This document shows, one piece after another, positions 60,016 through 64,000 of a stretch of DNA of 64,000 nucleotides. The notes under the pieces were generated by a model. It did not search any database, had not been told where the DNA came from, and saw nothing but the letters and a program-made list of their open reading frames with translations. Origin of the DNA: VAZQ01 sp963739175. Lineage in GTDB: Bacteria > Pseudomonadota > Alphaproteobacteria > Rhizobiales > Xanthobacteraceae. The stretch's first letter is position 1. Each line of letters starts with the position of its first letter. The stretch lies in contig CAVTZH010000001.1 of assembly GCA_963739175.1 (NCBI GenBank), positions 434,001 through 498,000 of the forward strand, read 5' to 3'. A program made the translations under genes and the position numbers.

Positions 60016-60809
60016 GCGCCGCCTCCCCTGCTGCTCGCGTCGGCGAGCGCCTCGGAGGCCTGCCGGCACAGCGCCGCGTACTCCGGCGACGTGCGAAACT
60101 GCCGGTCGCGCGGATACGGGGCATCGATCTTGAGCTCGGCAAAGACGCGGCCGGGCCGTGACGTCATCACCACGATGCGCTCGGAGAGATAGACCAACTC
60201 GAACACCGAATGGGTGACAAACGCGACGGTCCGCCTGACCGCGCGCCAGAGCGCGATGAGATCGTCGTTGAGCTTGAAGCGAGTGACCTCGTCGAGCGCC
60301 GCGAACGGCTCGTCCATCAGCAGCAGCGCCGGCGCGGTAACCAGCGCGCGCGCGATCGACGCGCGCATCTTCATGCCGCCGGAGAGCTCGCGCGGATAGG
60401 CGTGCTCGAAGCCGTCGAGGCCGACCTGCTGGAGTGCGGCGGCGACACGCTCCGCCGATGCTTTGGTATCGACGTGGCGCAGCGACAGCGGCAGGCTGAC
60501 GTTCCCCGCCACCGTGGCCCACGGCATCAGCGTCGGCTCCTGGAACACGAAACCGATCTGGCCATGCGCACCGCCGGGACGGACGCCGGGCGACGACACG
60601 GTGCCGCGCGTCGGCTCCATCAGGCCGGCGATCAGGCGGAGCGCCGTCGATTTCCCGCAGCCGGACGGCCCGAGCAGCGAGACGAATTCGCCGGGCTTGA
60701 GATCGAGATCGAAGCGATCGAGCGCGGTGACGCCGCTCGCAAACGTCTTGCCAACGCCCTTGAGCGAGACTGAAACGTCGCCGCCGGTTTGTGGATCAGC
60801 AACGGCCAT
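60012..60809 (-). CDS. ABC transporter ATPase (SsuB/TauB type)
   Basis: The 265-residue protein has Walker A GPSGCGKST, signature LSGGMKMRASIARAL, Walker B LLLMDEPFAALD and switch FVTHSVFELVYL. Motif GFVFQEPTLMPWATV in the Q-loop is typical of nitrate/sulfonate/taurine ATPases. The ATG at 60809 (MAVADPQTGG) follows the Bug gene by four bases; the longer open frame upstream overlaps that gene. Stop and permease start overlap (ATGA). It energises import with the permease. Confidence 0.92.
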   Translation of the reverse strand: MAVADPQTGGDVSVSLKGVGKTFASGVTALDRFDLDLKPGEFVSLLGPSGCGKSTALRLIAGLMEPTRGTVSSPGVRPGGAHGQIGFVFQEPTLMPWATVAGNVSLPLSLRHVDTKASAERVAAALQQVGLDGFEHAYPRELSGGMKMRASIARALVTAPALLLMDEPFAALDEVTRFKLNDDLIALWRAVRRTVAFVTHSVFELVYLSERIVVMTSRPGRVFAELKIDAPYPRDRQFRTSPEYAALCRQASEALADASSRGGGA

Positions 60810-60813
60810 GGGC

Positions 60814-61832
60814 TCAGTCGTAGACGGCCTTGAACCGCCGGACCAGCTCGGGCGATGCGGAATAGACGGTGTTGACGATCTTTTCGGACTCGGCGGCGCT
60901 GAAAAGCTCGATCGGCAATGATTGCTTCTTCGCATCGGCCAGCAGCGCGGGATCCTTCAAGGTCGCGGCGAGCGCTGCGCGCCAACACCTGCACCCGCTC
61001 GCGCGGCGCTTCCTTGGCGGCAATGAACGGCCTGCCCAGCTGGCCCGGTGCATTGAGGATGTCGAGAATGTCCTTCTGCTCCTGCGTCGTGGCGAGATCG
61101 TTGACGTAAGGGGTGCTGGCCGGCATGTCGGGCGGGCGCTGCGGCGCAAAGCGCGCCAGCGGAGCGATCTTGCCATTGGCGATCCAGTCTTGCGGGATCG
61201 CGCTCCACGAGGCGCACAGCGCCTTCGATCTCGCCGCGCTCCAGCGCCAGTCTTTGCTCGTTGCTGCCGGGATAGCCGGCGATCTGCCGGATCGGCGCAT
61301 TGAAGATTCGCCGCAGCGACGCCGCATTCGCATAGACCGCCGAGCCCTTGGCGGTCAGGCCGAGCAGGAATTCCTTGCGGCCCATCATGTCGTTCCAAGT
61401 CTTGATGCCGGTCGCGTGCCACGCGTAACAGAACGTGACCTCGCGCGACATGCCGCCCAGCCACTGATAGTCGGAGAACTTCACGTTGAAGCGCTCCGGC
61501 GCGGAGAGCAACTCCAGGATCAGCCCCGGATCGAACATGGCGATCGCGGTACCGTCCTTCGGACCTGCGGTGGAGAGATAGCGCACCGCCGTGAAGCTCG
61601 CCGCGCCCGGCATGTTCTGCACCACGATCGTCGGATTGCCGGGGATATGGCGGCCGAAGTGGCGCGCCAGCAGGCGCGCATACTGGTCGTAGCCGCCGCC
61701 GGCCGAATAGCCGACGACCAGGGTCACCGTCTTGCCGCGATAGAAGTCGTTGTCCTGCGCACGCGCCGGCAACGACAACAGCGGCGCTGCGACAATTGCA
61801 ACGGCGAGCAGCAGGGAGCGCGTGCTTTTCAT
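60814..61832 (-). CDS. Bug/TctC-like binding protein heading an ABC operon (two frameshifts)
   Basis: The protein from the ATG at 61832 has a signal peptide (SLLLAVAIVAAPLLSLPARAQ) and the motifs FYRGKTVTLVVGYSAGGGYDQYAR and IVVQNMPGAASFTAV of the GGGYD Bug subgroup. Frames break twice. Removing one C at 61222-61223 restores GEIEALCASWSAIPQDWIANGK, and removing one C at 60982-60983 restores VLRAALAATLKDPALLADAKK, giving 338 residues. It precedes an SsuB/SsuC-like ATPase and permease by four bases, an unusual partner for this family, which normally serves TctAB. Both breaks look like sequence errors. Confidence 0.82.
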
Positions 61833-61938
61833 GATCACGCCGATCGTACTATAGTTTTCGGATGATAGGTTTGGCTCTCCAAGCGGTCAATCAGCGGCGA
61901 TTTGGCACCGCTTTCAAGTTCGTCGTGAAGGCCGCGCG

Positions 61939-64000
61939 GTGACGATCAAGGCGCTGCTCAATCCACGGTCGGTCGCGGTGCTCGGCGCATCGGAGCGCGC
62001 CTCGGTCGGCCGGGGCATGGTGGAAGCGCTGGAGCGCATCGGCTTTAGCGGCGCGATCTACCCGATCAATCCGAAATATACGTCGGTGGCCGGCCGCAAC
62101 TGCTATGCAGGCCTGCGCGAGCTGCCGGAGCCGCCCGACGTCGTGTCGTTCTGCATCCGCAGCGACGGCATCCTGGAGAACCTCCGCGCCGCCGCCGAAC
62201 ATGGCGCGCGCGCCGCCGTCATCTACGACGGCGGGTTTGCCGAGATCGGGCACGAGGGCGAGGCGATGCAGCGCGAGATCGCGGGCATCTGCCGCGAAGC
62301 CGGCATGTCACTCTGTGGCCCGAACTGCATGGGCGTGCTCAATCCGCCGGCGCGCAGCACGACGTTCAAGCAGGAGGTGCGCGATCCGGAAGCGCTGATC
62401 GGCAATGTCGCACTGATTTCGCAGAGCGGCTCGGTCGCCGCGAGCCTGCTCGCGGACCTGCGCCGGTTCGGCTTCAGCCTCGTGGTGTCGTCTGGCAACG
62501 AAGCCGTGAACGACACCGCGAGCTATATCGAGTTTGCGATCGACGATCCCAACACCAAGGTGATCGCCACCTTTACCGAGAGCGTGCGCAACCCCGACCG
62601 CTACATCGCCGCGCTCGATCGCGCCGCGGACAAGGGCAAACCCGTGATCGTGCTGAAGGTCGGCCGCAGCGAGCGCGTGCGCGCGGCAATCACCGGCCAT
62701 ACCGGCGGCCTCGCCGGCGAGTTGCGCGTGTTCTCGGAAATCCTGAAAGCGCATCGCGCCATCGAGGTCGAGGACCTCGACGAATTCACGGAGGTGCTGG
62801 CGGTGTGCCAGGGCACGCGCTGGCCGGCCGGCAATGGCATCAATGTCGTGACCACGTCCGGCGGACAGGCCGAGCTCATCCTCGACGTCGCGACGTCGGC
62901 GGGCATCCCACTGCGGCCGCTGCCGGCGGCGATGCGCGAAGCGGTCGAGCGTGACGTCGGGCGCGTCACCGGCGACGGCAATCCGCTCGACGCCTGGGGG
63001 CGCGGCGATTTCCGCACCACCACGCCGGAGGCGCTGCGGCTGTTGAGCGAGAATCCGGCGACCGACGCCATCGTCTTCTGCAGCAGCGACTCCGTCGACA
63101 ACCAGGCGCTCGGCCGCGCCGGCCGCGAGGAGGACTATGCGAGGCTGTTCGCGGCGAGCCGCCGCCAAGAGCAGCAAGCCGCATTACTTCATGTCGATGC
63201 GGCCGGGCGTTTTGCACTCAGGGCCAGATCCGCATCCTGGCGGAGGCCGGCGTCGCGGTCATCGGCGGCACGCGGCAGGGACTCGGCGCGATCGAGCGGC
63301 TGGCGCGCTGGAACACACCGCTGGCGCCTGTGCGGATGTCGAAGGCCGCGCCCTCCCCCGAACTGGCCACCGACCGCCGCACCATCAACGAATTCGACGC
63401 CAAGACGATCCTTGCCGGCCACGGCCTGCCGGTGACACGTGAGACTTTCATAAACTCGCTCGAACAGGCCATCGCCGCCGCATCGGCCATCAGCTACCCC
63501 GTTGTGCTGAAAGTCGTCGCCGACGACATACCGCACAAATCCGAGCACGGTTTCGTCGCTGTCGGCCTGCGCGATGAGCAAGCCCTCACCTCCGCCTTCG
63601 ACGACATGCAGCGCCGCGTTGCCGCGCTCGGCACGCCGATCGCCGGCTACCTGGTGCAGGAAATGGTCACGGACGGCGTCGAGGTCTTCGCCGGCGTGTC
63701 GCGCGACCCGCATTTCGGGCTGACGCATCGCCTTCGGCATGGGCGGCGTCGGCGTCGAGGTGCTGCGCGACTTTGCGCTGCGGCCCATACCTTTGCGAGA
63801 GGGCGATGCCGAAGCGATGATCGAGGAGACGCGCGGCGCCGCGCTGCTTGGCGCCTTCCGCGGCCGCGCGGCGGCGGACAAGGCGGCGCTGGCGCGATGT
63901 CTCTACGCGTTGTCGGATTTCGCGGCCGCCAACAGCGACCGCATTCAGGAGATCGATCTCAATCCCATCAAGGCACGCGCGAAGGGATGCGTCATCGTCG
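61939..64000 (+). CDS. ADP-forming acyl-CoA synthetase (acetate-CoA ligase family), 3' end outside window, three frameshifts
   Basis: The start is GTG at 61939 (MTIKALLNPRSVAVLGASERASVG). A CoA-binding domain and two ligase-CoA domains follow (LCGPNCMGVLNP, ALISQSGSVAASLLADL, NEAVNDTASYIEFAIDDP, ITGHTGGLAGELRVFSEI with the catalytic His). The ATP-grasp C-terminal half begins near NEFDAKTILAGHGLPVTRETF. Frames break at 63165-63166 (extra C), 63224-63225 (extra C) and near 63726. Removing one base at each gives SRRKSSKPHYF, SGQIRILAEAG and LTIAFGMGGVGVEVL. It makes or uses acyl-CoA with ATP. It runs off the right edge. Confidence 0.85.

Noticed and set aside
59191..60522. Extended frame of the ABC permease to 60522
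   Set aside because: The extra codons are antisense-like readings overlapping the ATPase gene out of frame; the permease starts at 60015 with the ATGA overlap.
1..64000. CRISPR arrays, insertion sequences or prophage
   Set aside because: No regularly spaced repeats, transposase or integrase motifs, or phage structural genes are seen on either strand.

Overview
The window is GC-rich DNA (roughly 65-70 % by eye) with third-position GC bias. Gene families and dispersed repeats are typical of soil Alphaproteobacteria of the Hyphomicrobiales (Bradyrhizobiaceae/Xanthobacteraceae-like). Pointers to that lineage are five orphan Bug/TctC-type solute-binding proteins, a DUF6894-type small protein, and intergenic palindromic repeats of kinds that, from memory, are frequent in Bradyrhizobium relatives. 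I see no phage, integrase, transposase, CRISPR array, rRNA or tRNA, so this looks like ordinary chromosome. The lineage is inference; no marker gene settles it.

Layout. 1-5700: cell-envelope and small genes (RidA-like, cupredoxin-like, L,D-transpeptidase, DUF488, MepA endopeptidase, Yip1-like membrane protein). 5941-8135: molybdate importer modABC, with a short ModC. 8212-11752: a cobalamin/iron-chelate type importer with two binding proteins, FecCD permease and ATPase. Both ATPase genes end exactly at a copy of the same palindromic repeat. 11814-17088: two K+/H+ antiporters, a methyltransferase and a DUF6894 protein. 17130-22969: hydrolase, two Bug proteins, acyl-CoA dehydrogenase and a LysR regulator with a palindromic operator. 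23056-25109: a translationally coupled zinc metallopeptidase/ATP-grasp pair. 25121-27533: SRPBCC membrane protein, unusual desaturase and a divergent ArsR regulator with a perfect operator palindrome. 27548-31067: aminotransferase, K+-channel-like protein and two orphan binding proteins. 31125-35288: a poorly characterised exported redox-looking cluster (Cna-B-like protein, Cys-repeat protein, two His-bearing membrane proteins, and a CXXCH protein with a carboxypeptidase-regulatory domain). 35362-39202: sfsA, map, an MFS exporter and radC. 39243-44019: amidohydrolase, DUF3302/HlyD pair, hydrolase and Bug protein. 44104-47989: small proteins, HpaB-type monooxygenase with a Bug protein, and an Inh-type protease inhibitor. 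48066-55226: a long minus-strand run of 2-oxoacid dehydrogenase E1alpha, E1beta, aldehyde dehydrogenase, two lipocalin-like proteins, E2, a membrane protein and a hydroxyacid dehydrogenase. 55438-64000: ChrA, an MFS-spermidine synthase fusion, an ABC permease/ATPase operon headed by a Bug-type binding protein, and a partial acyl-CoA synthetase.

Data quality. At least nine genes are broken by single-base frameshifts. Almost all are one extra base, usually in a doubled letter, and removing it restores a continuous conserved protein. This points to sequence or assembly error rather than gene decay, and the affected genes are described as whole genes.

The best candidates for undescribed biology are the 31-35 kb redox-like cluster, the metallopeptidase/ATP-grasp pair, the binding-protein/K+-channel neighbours at 28.8-30.0 kb, and the E1-E2 operon carrying aldehyde dehydrogenase and twin lipocalin genes.
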